From the NCBI GenBank assembly GCA_947095535.1, contig OX352772.1, forward strand, positions 219,324,279 through 219,388,278: a stretch of 64,000 nt of DNA. Direction: 5' to 3'. Numbering within the stretch: the stretch's first letter is position 1; each line of letters opens with the position of its first letter. Below are positions 20,119 to 32,823 of this stretch, one piece after another. This DNA is from Poecilobothrus nobilitatus. Taxonomy: Eukaryota > Arthropoda > Insecta > Diptera > Dolichopodidae. Under the pieces are notes generated by a model. It searched no databases and had not been told where the DNA came from. It worked only from the letters and a program-made list of their open reading frames with translations. The position numbers and the translations under genes were made by a program.

Positions 20119-20817
20119 TAAAGTAACAATATACATATAGTATTCACATGGAAGAAAAAAGTTAGACAGTTTTTTTAATTTCGTAAAATCAACTTCATCG
20201 TATTTTAGTTTTTGTTTTTTTTTTTTTTTTTTTGTTTGTATGTCAATTGATGTATGTACATTTGTATATATTTCTTCATATAACTTTTTCGACTTCTTAA
20301 AAAGAAAAAACCTCGATTCTATCTCGATTTTATATCAATCAATTTTAAGTGTTTTCATATCGCAACCATAGGTACAAGAATTATTATTGTAAAAGTATAA
20401 AATATGAAAAAATGTGTATATATTAATATAAATTTAAAGTTATTTTCATTCCTTCTAAAAATATATTTTTTCTTTTTAGTCAATCTTACAATATTTTATA
20501 AATTCAAACTACAAGCTATTTAGGTTAATATCAGATCGATATTTATATAATATTATTATAAGAATATAATTATCCACTGTTGAGACAATCAAAAAATTTA
20601 TCAAAGACTAATCTACAAAATGTTTGCAACTTCTTTAGTAACACTTTTAAAACCAGACGTTTCAATTATTGTTCTAATAGCGGCACTCACTGTTCTACTA
20701 AATATGTGTGTTGCTAATTTAACTCTAATTTTTTCAAAAGTATGCGGTTTAATATCTTAACTAATTAATTTAGTACTCATCTTAGTTTTTCAATTTATTT
20801 GAACTTCCCATAATTCT
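20119..20817. other. AT-rich DNA with a 46-codon membrane-like ORF
   Basis: Mostly T-rich simple sequence. At 20,620-20,760 a short plus-strand frame MFATSLVTLL... contains one hydrophobic helix (VSIIVLIAALTVLLNMCV). It lies just upstream of the Helitron frame, and nothing else supports it as a gene. Confidence 0.3.
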
Positions 20818-21471
20818 ATGAGAATTTTAAAGCTTGTAATACCATCTGACGTTTTTAAATCGGAATCCATTAATGTATTTCAAAATAATTCTGCTTATGC
20901 GATGTCTTATAAAAAACTTCAGGAAGTATTTCAGAAAGAGATTACCGAGGCTAATCTAAATAATCCACTAAATAATGTCTCATTCGTTTTTACTAAAAAT
21001 TTACACGATGACCAGCGCGTTTATAATCCTCCAACAAATGTTTCATATCGTGAAGAAGTATTCCAGCCAAGCTTGATTTTGCAGTCCATCCCACTAACTC
21101 TAGAACTATAGAAAGAATTAATCCATTATCGAAGCATTTAGATCCCTTGGTGTTTCCACTTTTATTTCCGAACGGCCAGTTTGAATGGACCACAAATATT
21201 TTCCATAATTCTGAAAATGCTACTGCAGTTCGAAAATATGTCACTTCTCTACAATTTTATTGACATAAAATTGCAGTTCGTAAAAACATTTTTAATCCTT
21301 TGCATTTCGCCGGAAAATTATTTCAACAATATTTAGTTTATGCTAATGCTATGGTTGAAGCAAATAGGTTAAATTTTAATCGATCACATCAACGATCGCT
21401 TCGCGTAGAAAATTATAAAGGTCTTTTGGATCATATTAACAATTTGGGTTAAAATAGTAATACTACAGTAG
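20818..21471 (+). pseudogene. Helitron Rep/helicase N-terminal region, part 1
   Basis: Helitron_like_N-type sequence: RVYNPPTNVS (20,818 frame), then after frame changes SRTIERINPLSKHLDPLVFP and a LLFPNGQFEW motif, then FNPLHFAGKLFQQYLVYANA and NRLNFNR. It is interrupted at 21,471 by LINE-A. The HUH nuclease motif and the helicase are not present in this window. Confidence 0.8.
21265..21471 (+). repeat. 207-bp direct repeat flanking LINE-A, left copy
   Basis: Starts ATAAAATTGCAGTTCG and ends TACTACAGTAG. It matches 24,695-24,901 over the same 207 nt with only scattered substitutions. It reads as an unusually long target-site duplication. Confidence 0.85.
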
Positions 21472-24400
21472 CCTGTTAATTTTAATTTTTACTTTAATCT
21501 TAATTAACATACTTTAATTTATCTTAAGTCAGATTTTGATCTTGGTTAATTTTAAAATTGATTTTAGGTCTAATTTTGATTTTAATTACAATTTCAACTC
21601 TGATTTCATTTTAATTTTGCTTTTGATTTTAATTTTAAACTAGATTACAATTTTAATATTATTATTTATTATTTTAACTTTTCTTTTATATTAATTTCCA
21701 TTAAAATTACCAATTTTAATGTTAATTTCTGTAACATACGCGGGTTGCAAAAGAATTTTCATGCCGTCGATTGCCATCTTAGTTCAATTAAACCAACAGT
21801 CTCAGCGCAATGTGAAACACAAGTCAGTAACCACAATGATAACTTTAATGTTACCGGTTATTCACTTATTTCACACTTTGTACCCAAAAGAAGTAGAGGT
21901 ATAAAAAATGACATCGAATAAAAAATATAAATGTTCTAGCCCAACCTTTCATTACATTTGGGCCAAAATTCTCGTTGAAAAGCATGTCATACATTTCTGT
22001 TTCCTATACAGATCAACCAACTCAAATGAACAAGAAACTGCTATGGAAATTGAAAATCTATCGAACCAGATCAATGAAATTTTGGACGCATCTCCATAAA
22101 CTGAAATTGTTCTGGCGGGAGATTTCAACATTCATAACAGGGACTGGCTACATTTTTCTAGCAACATCTCCCCGAGTCAAAACTCAATTGGGAAACAAGT
22201 TGAACTATTACTATTCTCCACACTGTTCCATCTTTCTCAACTTATCCAAAATCCCACTAGGATCCTGGACCGTGCTGATCAAGAAGGTCACTTATTGGAT
22301 CTGTTTCTCACCACAAACCCTGAAAAATATGTGGTTTCAGTTGGTTTCCCTCTGGGTAATTTCGACCATGTTTGGTTTGGTTAACACAAGGTTCCGGGTA
22401 AGCCCTATCTCCAACCAGAGGTCCCCTCACACAAAATTAGTTTGGCGTTACAGCCATGCTGACTTGGAGGGCCTTATCAACTTATTTAGAGGCTTTCATT
22501 GGTGATTCTGCTTCCGCATTAGAAATGTTAACTTTGCTGCAAATGCGATTAGAGAAACTATTTTACTTGGAATTAGGTTATTCATTCCTCATTTCATGAA
22601 ATCTGTTAAGAGAAGTTCCAAATCTTGGTTTAATCGTATTTCAAAGAAGCCATTTCTAAAAGAGAGGAGGCTTTTAAACTGTACCAAAACAGTAGGTCGG
22701 AGGCTCGCAGGGCCTCTTCACCCTATATAGTGGTGAGAAACAGATACAAGAGAGTTATCAATAAGCAAACATTCTTGTTCAACCAAAAGTTGAAACGTAG
22801 AATCATCCACATGCCAAAGAATAGCAAATCTTTTTGGTCATTTGCCAAAAGTCTAAAAGAAAACGTTAAAAGGTCTTCCTTTCCACCACATATTGATAAT
22901 AATAACAGAACCGTATCAGATTCTAAAGAGAAGGCGAACTTATTTGACAAGCAGTTCACTTTCAATTCGACACTGTCACAGTCAGCTCAGGTGCCACCTT
23001 CTGTCCCAGAAGCTGGCTGCTCCTTCGGTAAAATTTACTTTGGGACCCGAGCGGTGATGAAAATTTTAAAAAATCTTGATACAAATAAGTCAGCCGATCC
23101 AGATGGTATAACCACCATGGTGCTTAAAAATACCTTCTCCAGTATTTCAAAACCTCTGCGCAATCTGTTCTACGTTTCCTTCACTTCGGGTGTTCATCCT
23201 ACCCAATGCAAGGTTGAACATGTTTTCCCAATTCCCAAAAAAGGTAATAAAAGTGATCCCTCTAACTACTGCCCTATTGCTATAACTTCGGTTTTCTCCA
23301 AGGAAATGGAGAAAATAGTAAACCAAAAGCTTCTAAAATACCTGGACCACAAAGATTTGCTTCATGATCGTCAATACGGGTTCAGAGTCCGTCGTTCAAC
23401 CGGTGATCCCATGACTTACCTTTGTGAGAAGCTAAACATCAACCTTCATCATTCTGGTGAGTCTGATGTTGTGGCTCCTGATATTTCTAAGGCTTTCCAT
23501 CGAGTTCGTCACGATTCTTTATTGGCAAAATGCAAAGCATTAGGTCTAGGTGGGGTCTTTCTAAAATCGATTGGCGATTTCCTTTTGAATCGCACGATTC
23601 GTGTACTGGTCGATGGATATTCATCTGAAAAATTCAAAATAAATGTTGGTATCCCCAGTTTTATTCCCCAGATCAGTTTTATCCCCAACTCTCTTCTTAA
23701 TATTTATCAATGACCTACTCTCATTAACCTCGAATCGAATCCATAGTCTCGCAGACGAGAGCACTCTTGTAGCTTTCTATGAGATTCATAGCCGCCGTAA
23801 CATTAATCACCAGATTAATAAAACAGCAAAAAATTTCACTATTAGTGAACTAAATAACGATTTAGCAAAAATTCAAAAATGGGATGAAGTCAACAGAGTT
23901 GGGTTCAATACCAAAACAATACCGTGCTGTCTGATCTCGCGGAAAATTGCCACTACTCTTGCTAACCTACAATTTCAGGGAGAAGTCATGCAGCATTCAA
24001 CGGATTTAAACATTCTGGGCATCGGGTTAAACCAGAAATTGATTTGCTCAAATCAAATTTTTGGTATAGCTAAGAATGCAGCTAAATGTTTGGATTTTTT
24101 GTATCGCTGCAAATCTTACTTTTCCGCATCTGATCTTCTCAACATCTATAAAACGTACATTAGGGCGAAAATGAAGTATAATGCACACATTTGGACTGCA
24201 GGGCCTCAAACAGCACTGGGTTATTTAAATAATGTGCAAAACAGAGCTATTCGTTTGATCAACGACCCCAGTGTAAGTTCAATGCTCACTCCACTCAGTT
24301 GCACAGTTGGGTCACTGACCTTGTTTTATAGGTATCTCGTACGGATTAACACTTGTTCCAAAGAAATATATCTCCACTAAAAGTTTTCCAGCGAGAAACA

Positions 24401-24694
24401 AGGAGGGCAACAGATGCTCATCCCTACCATGGTGAGTTATCCAAATGGCGAAATACAGCCTACTGAAATTAGTTTTGGAATCATATACCATCGCATGTGT
24501 TCCCTAAAGTTGGCAATTCATATGTGTACGATTTCCTTAAGTTTAAGAACAATATTAACATCTTTCTTCAAGATGTCCCTCCAAATTTGTTTACCTATCT
24601 CCCATAATCCAAATTTGGCAATTCCAATTTCCCCAATTATCCTTCCCACATCCCTATCCGCAAAACCAAACTGTACATTTGTATTAAGATTTGT
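21472..24694 (+). mobile_element. LINE family A, plus-strand copy, inserted in a Helitron
   Basis: 3,223-bp insertion between the two 207-bp Helitron repeats. It opens with the AT-rich simple 5' segment also seen in the minus copy and ends ...GTATTAAGATTTGT directly before the right repeat. No poly(A) is visible. Confidence 0.85.
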
Positions 24695-24700
24695 ATAAAA
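21740..24700 (+). pseudogene. LINE-A ORF2 (endonuclease-RT), plus copy, broken
   Basis: Endonuclease remains include FHYIWAKILVEKHVIHFCFL (21,908 frame) and GDFNIHNRDWLHF near 22,120; its ET-containing N-terminal region has decayed. The RT lies in the frames 22,730-23,713 and 23,643-24,380, with SKEMEKIVNQKLLKYL, SKAFHRV and, after a frameshift at the GVPQGSV block, LADEST in place of the FADD box, so the second catalytic Asp is Glu. The C-terminal NDPSVSSMLTPL is kept. Comparison with 25-2,760 shows both copies are independently damaged. Confidence 0.85.
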
Positions 24701-24901
24701 TTGCAGTTCGTAAAAACATTTTTAATCCTTCGCATTTCGCCGGAAAATTATTTCAACAATATTTAGTTTATGCTAATGCTATGGTTGAAGCAAATAGGTT
24801 AAATTTTAATCGATTACATCAACGATCGCTTCGCGTAGATAATTATAAAGGTCTTTTGGATTATATTAACAATTTGGGTCAAAATAGTAATACTGCAGTA
24901 G
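24695..24901 (+). repeat. 207-bp direct repeat flanking LINE-A, right copy
   Basis: Same length and content as 21,265-21,471 (ends TACTGCAGTAG). Reading continues uninterrupted from here into the rest of the Helitron, so this is the copy in the original context on the 3' side. Confidence 0.85.
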
Positions 24902-25077
24902 GAAATGTATATATACTTTCATCTTCATTAATTTGTGGTCCTCGATTCATGGCTAAACTATATCAGGATAATATGTCTTTTGTTCGTAAAATTGGCCGTC
25001 CAGATATGTTTATTACATTTACGAGTAATCCGTCATGGAAAGAAATAAAATTGGAACTTAAGGCTTTTCAAAATTAA
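24695..25077 (+). pseudogene. Helitron Rep/helicase N-terminal region, part 2
   Basis: Resumes the Helitron protein after the LINE: FNPSHFAGKLFQQYLVYANA, then the conserved block GRPDMFITFTSNPSWKEI, characteristic of Helitron_like_N. The stop at 25,077 abuts the left edge of the large inverted repeat, which truncates the element. Confidence 0.85.
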
Positions 25078-25179
25078 ACCGCTCAGTCATTTAGGCTGTA
25101 CACGTGCCCAAAGCCATACACACACAAAGTGAATGTGTGTGTGTGTGTGACAGCAAACATAAGTTTGCTTTAATCAATG

Positions 25180-26340
25180 AATCCTTGAATCAATGTGTTA
25201 TGCCTGAAGAGCTAAAAATAAATAAAGCCATACCAATTTATAATGGTAATGGAGACAAAAACAATATAAACAATTACAGACCCATTTCAATAGGTTCGAC
25301 ATTTAGTAAAATCATTGAAACATATGTGAATACTCAACTAACTAAATATTTAAAAGACAATAATCTGGCAAATGATCGACAATATGGCTTTAAAATGGGT
25401 TCTAATACAAATACGGCGTTATTTGATATGATCACATACATCCAAGAAGGTATAAATAATAGAAAAAAAGGTATCCGTTCTATTTTTCAATTTTCCAAAG
25501 TTTTTCATACGGTTGATAGGAAAATATTATTACGTATTCTACTCGAATGTGGAATCCTGAGAAAAGAATATATGTGGTTCGAAAGCCATTTAAATGGAAG
25601 GAAGTAATACGCTGAACATCAACAACTTAAAAGCCAAATTACAGAACTAACTTACCCAGTTATCCAAGGCAGCTTTTTAGGAACTACACTGTACTCGTGC
25701 TACATAAGCAGCTTTTCAAGATTAAATCTAGGTGGTAAAGCTTTTCTTTAAGCTGATGATTTAGCTTTGGTATTCATGGAAAATAAATACGAAGACTTAA
25801 AAAAAATAATGGACAAAGATATACAACTAGTAAATATATGGATGTCCAAATTAAAGTTAAGAGCAAATATAAGCAAAACAAAATCTATGATAATAGAAAA
25901 TACAACAAACACATCACTAAAGTTCCTCTAGCAACTAAAATATCGATACATTATTGTCTTTTTCATTTAACTATCACCTATGGAATGGTAATATGGGGAA
26001 ACACTTTATTAGCAAAAAATTTGGATATGATACAATGTATTCAAAATAATGCCATCAAAAACCACTATAGAGCTGAAACACATCTATTATTAAAAATATT
26101 ACTAATTGAACTACATAAAAAAATGGCTTCTGCCAAATATTTAATATGCAAAATAATTTAATAAATAAAAATACTTTATTAATATTCAACATGGAAATAC
26201 ACAGCCATAATACTCATACAGGAAGCCTAATACATTACACGAATCGAAAAAATAAATTCAATGGCTTAGACTCTACTATAATGAATGAACTACCAAACGA
26301 ATTAAAAACATGTGATATGCCATCCATAAAGTGAAAAGTA
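25180..26340 (+). pseudogene. LINE-B reverse transcriptase, left-arm copy
   Basis: RT of a second non-LTR family: NNYRPISIGSTFSKIIETYV, a DRQYGFKMGSNT block, DRKILLRILLECGI (25,104-25,607), then a TAA at 25,749-25,751 immediately before ADDLALVF, the catalytic box. The C-terminal part PLATKISIHYCLFHLTITYG and GMVIWGNTLL is at 25,838-26,161. The same stop is present in the right arm. It starts 5'-truncated next to a CA/GT-rich hairpin at 25,118-25,150. Confidence 0.8.
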
Positions 26341-26374
26341 AAAACATTCTACTGAGAACTAATAAAATAAAAAA

Positions 26375-27134
26375 CAAGTAAATGTAACAGTAAGTCGATG
26401 TAACCGACTTATTTATACCCTTCACCTAAAAAATTCAAATTAAATTTAAAATCCATAATTTATTTTAGTTAGGCATTTAATATAAGCTAAAAAAATATAT
26501 GTTTTTACAACCTTTTCACAAAGTCTCAGGTTTCTATCTTCAATTAATTCGAAGATATGCTTGTTATTGTCTTGGAAAGTGTGTGAAGGCATCCGGACCA
26601 CCTCCCCAATTCATCCCCAATTTTAGAGACATTATCACAACAGGATAAAATACTCTTATATTAAATTTCAAGTTTTTATATTTATTAATTTCGAAAATAT
26701 GCTTGTTCGGTTTTGGGAGTTGTGTGGGAGATACCCGAACAACCATTCCAATTCACCTGAAATTTTAGGCAAATCAGTGATTCAGGAAACAACACCCTCG
26801 TATCCAATTTGCAGTTTCTATCTTTATTAATTTCGAAGATATGCCTGTTCGGTTTTGGCAGTTGTATGTGAGGTATCCGAACCCATGGACCGATTTTATC
26901 CAGATTCGAACTTAGCCTTTCGTAATTAGCAACATACTGTATAAATTTCATCAAGATAGCTTCACTAGTTTTCGAATTATCGTGCGAACGGACGGACGGA
27001 CATCGCTAAATCGACTCAGGAGGTGATCCTGATTCAAAATATATATACATGTCCATATCTAAGTCGCTTCCTTTTGGTGGTTACAAACACCATACCAAAG
27101 TTAATATACGCTATACTTAATGTGTAGGGTATAA
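26375..27134 (+). mobile_element. DINE-like repeat family 3, copy 1
   Basis: Starts CAAGTAAATGTAACAGTAAG and ends AGGGTATAA. Inside are units with TCGAAGATATGCTTGTTCGG, a (GGAC)n tract near 26,990, and CATATATACATG-type (TA) sequence near 27,040. The right arm of the inverted repeat shows the empty site. ORFs inside on either strand are repeat artefacts. Confidence 0.8.
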
Positions 27135-27187
27135 CAAGACTTCTGCAAAAATAAAAATAAATAAATATGTAAATAAATAAAAAAAAA

Positions 27188-28289
27188 CAAGTAAATGTAA
27201 CAGTAAGTCGATGCAACCGACCACTCTTATATCAAATTGCAAGTTTTTATATTTATTAATTACGAAGATATGCTTGTTCGGTTTTGGGAGCTATGTGGGA
27301 GATATCCGAACAACCATTCCAATTCATCTGAAATTTTAGGCAAATCAGGGATTCAGGAAACAATACCCTCGTATCAAATTTGCAGTTTCTAACTTTATTA
27401 ATTTCCAAGATATATGCTTGTTCGGTTTTGGGAGTTGTATGGGAGGTACCCGAACAACCACTCCAATTCATCTCAAATTTTAGTCAAATTAGGGATTGAG
27501 GAAACGGCACCCTCGCATCAAATTTGAAGTTTTTATCTTTATTAATATTGAAGATATGCTTGTTTGGTTTTGGGAGTTGTGTGGGAGATACCCGAACAAC
27601 TGCTCCAATTCATCTCAAATTTTGGACAAATCAGGGATTCAAGAAATAACACCCTAGTACCAAATTTGAAGATTCTATCTTTATCAATTTCGAATATATG
27701 CTTAATCGGTTTTGGGAGTTGTGTGGGAGATACCCGAACAATCATTCCAATTCATGTGAAATTTTAGGCAAATCAGGGATTCAGGAAACAGCACCCTTGT
27801 ATCAAATTTGTAGTTTCTATCTTTATTAATTTCGAAGATATATGCTTGTTCGGTTTTGGGAGTTGTATGGGAGGTACCCGAACAACCACTCCAATTCGTC
27901 TCAAATTTTGGACAAGTCAGGGATTCAGGAAACAACACCGTGGTACCAAATTTGCAGTTTCTATCTTTATTAATTTCAAAGATATGCGTATTCGGTTTTG
28001 GGAGTTGTATGGGAGGTGTCCGCACCCACGGACCGATTTTGTCCAGATTCGAACTTGGCCCTCCTTTCGTAATTAGTAACCTACTATGTAAATTTCATCA
28101 AGATAGCTTCACTAGTTTTTGAGTTATCGTGCGAACGGACGGACGGACGGACGTCGGTCGCTAAATTGACTCAGGAGGTGATCCTGATTCAGAATATATA
28201 TACATGTCCATATCTAACTCGCTTTCTTTTGGTGGTTACAAACACCATACCTAAGTTAATATACCCTATTTCTTAAATGAAGGGTATAA
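27188..28289 (+). mobile_element. DINE-like repeat family 3, copy 2
   Basis: Same start and end as copy 1, but with about five internal units of roughly 140-150 bp (each with GATATGCTTGTTCGGTTTTG and a CCCGAACAACCACTCCAATT-type phrase) and a longer (GGAC)n at 28,134-28,155. The empty site in the right arm lies within an A/T run near 33,660-33,690. Confidence 0.8.
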
Positions 28290-28444
28290 AAAAGGTAATT
28301 AAATAAAACAAATAATGCACCTGCTAATTTTTAATAATGAATTCTTCTAGTTAAATATATTAACTATAATGTAATTTTAATTTTGCTATGGTTTTTCTAA
28401 ATTTTTAATACTTTTTCTTTCTCTAATTATTTATGTGAGATTTT

Positions 28445-29430
28445 CTATTTTGGGTTACAGTTTTTTGAGTTTATAATACTTATTTCGGCACCACTATCGA
28501 TAATGAATTTTAAATTGCGTACGTTATTTTTTATTCCTATCGGATTATTGTTTCTTGTACCCTTTCGAAAATTTTGGTTTTGTAGATTTTGAGTAATTTC
28601 TTGATTTGTGGCAACTTCCACCACGAACATGGATTCTGGACTTTCCAGTCTGTTTGAATTATTATGATTAAAATTGTTATAATTATTATATGGACAATAA
28701 TTTATGGATATGGATGGATAGTTTCTAAAGTTGGAAGTTTCATTATGAGTAAGGTTTTGATTCTGGTTAATACGAGAGTTCCTATAATTGTTATTTTAGT
28801 TATTATTACTTGAATTCCTATAATTTCATTATTTTTATTATTTTTATTATGATACGAATTCCTAAAATTAATATTTTGATTATTGTTATTATGATACGAA
28901 TTCTTCCTATAACTATTGTCAAGTAATTTACTTAAATATCCCTGTTTATTTGAATTATTTTTCTTATTGCTTTGACTATTTGGATTACAATTAAAGGTTT
29001 TATTAAAGTTTTTATTTATATTTAAATGTGGCAGATACCCGAATTTACGCAGGATATTATAAGCTTCATTCAAAGTATCAGGATCTTTACATTCTATTAA
29101 ATTTTTCGCTAAAGACAGAAGGTAAAATGTTTAAAGGTTGTTGTAAATGTTTTGTTCTGTAAAATGTCTATGGGTTAATCTTTGATTGGCTTCTATTTGC
29201 TGGGCTGTACCTTCATTTGCTAGAATATATGCATTATTTAGTTTGCTGAAATTTTTTCATCAAAGGTTCCTACAGTGTTGTCACAACGACAAAATTTAAT
29301 TTCATTTACAATTTCAACTATGGGAGTTCGTTCCCTATGGTTTCTAACTAAAGGTTCTTTGCAGTGCAGTTCTTTATTTATATACTCTGAAAACTTTGAA
29401 TTTTGTCTGCGTTCTACAGTATATAACACG
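28445..29430 (-). pseudogene. Ty3/Gypsy gag C-terminus and protease, left arm
   Basis: Minus-strand gag with a HRERTPIVEIVNEIKFCRCD block (29,238-29,429), an Asn-rich tail (28,702-29,073) and then the retroviral aspartic protease start FIIDSGAEISIIN (28,445-28,630, DSG at residues 45-47). A stop follows soon after, so only the protease N-terminus survives. Gag and protease frames are broken. Confidence 0.8.
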
Positions 29431-29498
29431 GTTTAATTTTACTGGCAAATCATTTTTAATTCAATTTTGCTAAGATATTTTACAAAAAAAAAAATAAA

Positions 29499-29731
29499 AA
29501 TGGAACCTGATTCAACAACATTTCCATATACTGAAGTAACTGCAATAGTCAGTATACAAAAAGAAACTTCAAGTTGATGAAATTACATCTACTGTAGATG
29601 AGGAGAAATTAATGGAAATTGAAGAATTCATACTACCGTTCCAAGTCTTAGATGAAGATACAGATGAGCAACAAATTTGGGAAATAAATAACCAAGAAGG
29701 AGTTCCTTATTTTTTTGGCAGAATTTTTTAG
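29499..29731 (+). pseudogene. Small acidic protein, frameshifted, unknown
   Basis: ATG at 29,499 follows an A-rich leader; MEPDSTTFPYTEVTAIVSIQ then a frame change near 29,565 to DEITSTVDEEKLMEIEEFIL and a WEINNQEGVPYFFGRIF end, with an AATAAA at about 29,802. Strongly acidic, protein-like in both frames. Not recognised. It lies in the spacer between the inverted-repeat arms, so it is single-copy here. Confidence 0.4.
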
Positions 29732-30293
29732 AAATAATTTATAGCCTAAAATAATATATAAGAATATTTGTATAAATGTATATGTATCGATAAGTATTTC
29801 ATAATAAAAACAAATTAAATAAATTTTACAAATTTTTCATTTATTGTTGTTCGTAACTAAAATATTACAAATTTTATTTTCTAGTAGTACAGGTATTTCA
29901 AAAAACAATCTAGAATTATTGCATGTTTTAGGAATATGTATTTCTTCGTGCAATTTCATAACATGTTTTTCTTGATACGTTTTGATATATTTAATAACAT
30001 ATTCTCGTACATTTGATTTTATTGTGTATCATTACAGCTTGAAGAAAATCAATTAAGTTGTAAAATGTGTCAGCTTCCTTCTTGTTAATGCTAAGTAGTA
30101 GTTTTTGATTTCAGAGGAAAAGGAAAATCGATTATTTTTCAAGGTGAAGAAGATAAGGAAAAAATATTGAATTTGATATACGATGAAGATATCTGTTCTT
30201 GTTTGTCACTTCAATGTAATTACATCATTAACAGCAGCATTTAGTTGTGATTACTTTTGCCAAACATGCAATGTTGCATATAACAATAGATTG
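29732..30293. other. Spacer DNA, possible decayed coding fragment
   Basis: Mostly AT-rich. Near 30,110-30,240 a plus-strand stretch reads FRGKGKSIIFQGEEDKEK and then YDEDICSCLSLQCN, protein-like but bounded by stops. Not recognised. Confidence 0.3.
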
Positions 30294-30846
<553 letters not shown>

Positions 30847-30898
30847 TAATTATACGATATAAATTTTTACGATATAAAAGTACTACATATTTTTTATT

Positions 30899-30962
30899 TA
30901 TGACCTGACCGGGGTTTAAACCCAAGACCCTTCGATTGAAAGGTTGGCGACTTAGTAAATAA
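30899..30962 (-). repeat. tRNA-like repeat, degenerate
   Basis: Reverse strand contains a B-box-like GGGTTTAAACCCC and an AACCTTTCAATCGAAGG anticodon-arm-like hairpin. It matches the two better copies at 49.6-49.8 kb. Likely a tRNA-derived SINE or tRNA-like tail rather than a tRNA gene. Confidence 0.45.
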
Positions 30963-31002
30963 AAACAAATGAGCGTATTAAAAACAATAATAAAAATAAA
31001 CA

Positions 31003-31599
31003 ATTTATATCCAATAATTTAAAAATACGAATTAAAAATTTAAAACTATAAATAAAAATCTCAACAAAATCAACTATAAATTCAACCATCAGCAAAACTC
31101 CAATAATCAATCATATTCAAGAGCTCATAATTTCAACAAAAACAAAAGACCATTTTTTTTTTCAGTTGGTAAAGTTTTCTATAGTAATAAACATAAACAA
31201 TAAATTTGATTTTTATTTTCACTCATCCGAAATATATTATTTTTATTTTTTTTTCATTACACTTTATTTACATTTTGATATTAAATAATTTTGTTTCTTA
31301 TAAAATTAACTTATTGATCATTTTTAATAATAAATAAAATTTTTTTTTCAATTTCAAGTTCAATTCCATTTATTGCTAGTTAAAGAAAAATTTTTATTTA
31401 TTAATTACAAATTTTGGTTCATATAATAATTTTTTGTCGTTTCCCTCCTTTTTTTGTTATAAATCATGAACGCCCAAAAACTCCAGGTACTACATTTCCT
31501 ATCAAGTAGTATTAAAAATTAGACTACCCTTAATGGAGAAAAATTTGCCCTATCAGGTTATATATTTGCCCTGTCAGGGATATATTAATACCCACTATG
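31003..31599. other. AT-rich DNA, no gene seen
   Basis: A/T-run-rich sequence. A short direct repeat TTTGCCCTRTCAGG occurs twice at 31,540-31,580 just before the Gypsy gag. Confidence 0.5.
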
Positions 31600-32640
31600 A
31601 ATTCACTAAATGTAAATTATATTCCAGTAGTACTAGGATTTATAAAAGATAGAATTGTGGGTAATGCTACAGAACAATTATTTAAAGAGGGACCAATAAC
31701 AACTTGGGCTGCACTGCAAAGAACCTTTAGTTAGAAACCATAGGGAACGAACTCCCATAGTTGAAATTGTAAATGAAATTAAATTTTGTCGTTGTGACAA
31801 CACTGTAGGAACCTTTGATGAAAAAATTTCAGCAAACTAAATAATGCATATATTCTAGCTAATGAAGGTACAGCCCAGCAAATAGAAGCCAATCAAAGAT
31901 TAACCCATAGACATTTTACAGAACAAAACATTTACAACAACCTTTAAACATTTTACCTTCTGTCTTTAGCGAAAAATTTAATAGAATGTAAAGATCCTGA
32001 TACTTTGAATGAAGCTTATGATATCCTGAGTAAATTCGGGTATCTGCCACATTTAAATATAAATAAAAACTTTAATAAAACCTTTAATTGTAATCCAAAT
32101 AGTCAAAGCAATAAGAAAAATAATTCAAATAAACAGGGATATTAAGTAAATTACTTGACAATAGTTATAGGAAGAATTCGTATCATAATAACAATAATCA
32201 AAATATTCATTTTAGGAATGCGTATCATAATAACAATAATGAAAATAATGAAATTATAGGAATTCAAGTAATAATAACCAAAATAACAATTATAGGAACT
32301 CTCGTATTAACCAGAATCAAAACCTTACTCATAATGAAACTTCCAACTTTAGAAACTATCCATCCATATCCATAAATTATTGTCCATATAATAATTATAA
32401 CAATTTTAATCATAATAATTCAAATAGACGGGAAAATCCAGAATTCATGTCCGTGGTGGAAGTTACCACAAATCAAGAAATTACTCAAAATCTACAAAAC
32501 CAAAATTTTCGAAAGGGTACAAGAAATAATAATCCGATAGTAATAAAAAATAAGATGTACGCAATTTAAAATTCATTATCGATGGTGGTGCTGAAGGAAG
32601 TATTATAATCTCAAACAACTGTAATCGTAAATAGAAAATC
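31600..32640 (+). pseudogene. Ty3/Gypsy gag and protease, right arm
   Basis: Plus-strand counterpart of 28,445-29,430, extended on the 5' side: NYIPVVLGFIKDRIVGNATE and GPITTWAALQRTF (absent from the left arm), then the HRERTPIVEIVNEIKFCRC block in another frame, LAKNLIECKDPDTLNEAYDI, the Asn-rich tail and a degenerate protease start near 32,575. Multiple frameshifts. Confidence 0.8.
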
Positions 32641-32823
32641 TCACATAAATAATTAGTCATAAATGTTTTGAATCGTACCATATGATCCTCAAGTTTCTAC
32701 AAATTTCGTATTTTTGAAGAATAGAATTCTGAAAATCAAAAATGCAATTATTCCAATATTTCTTAATGAAGAAGAAAAAAAAATGTGCAAATAACCAATT
32801 GAATGTTTTTCTGAAAATGTTAA

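Larger units (their letters stand above)
25079..29367 (+). repeat. Left arm of 11.8-kb imperfect inverted repeat
   Basis: Outer end CCGCTCAGTCATTTAGGCTG matches the reverse complement at 36,895; inner end matches at 31,711 (GCACTGCAAAGAACC on the other arm). It contains LINE-B RT, two family 3 repeats that the other arm lacks, and Gypsy gag/protease. Arms differ by many substitutions and by whole insertions, so it is not a trivial assembly fold-back. Confidence 0.85.

Noticed and set aside
26564..28122. Many 60-107-codon frames on both strands
   Set aside because: All fall in the tandem units of the family 3 repeats and repeat each other; no independent coding evidence.
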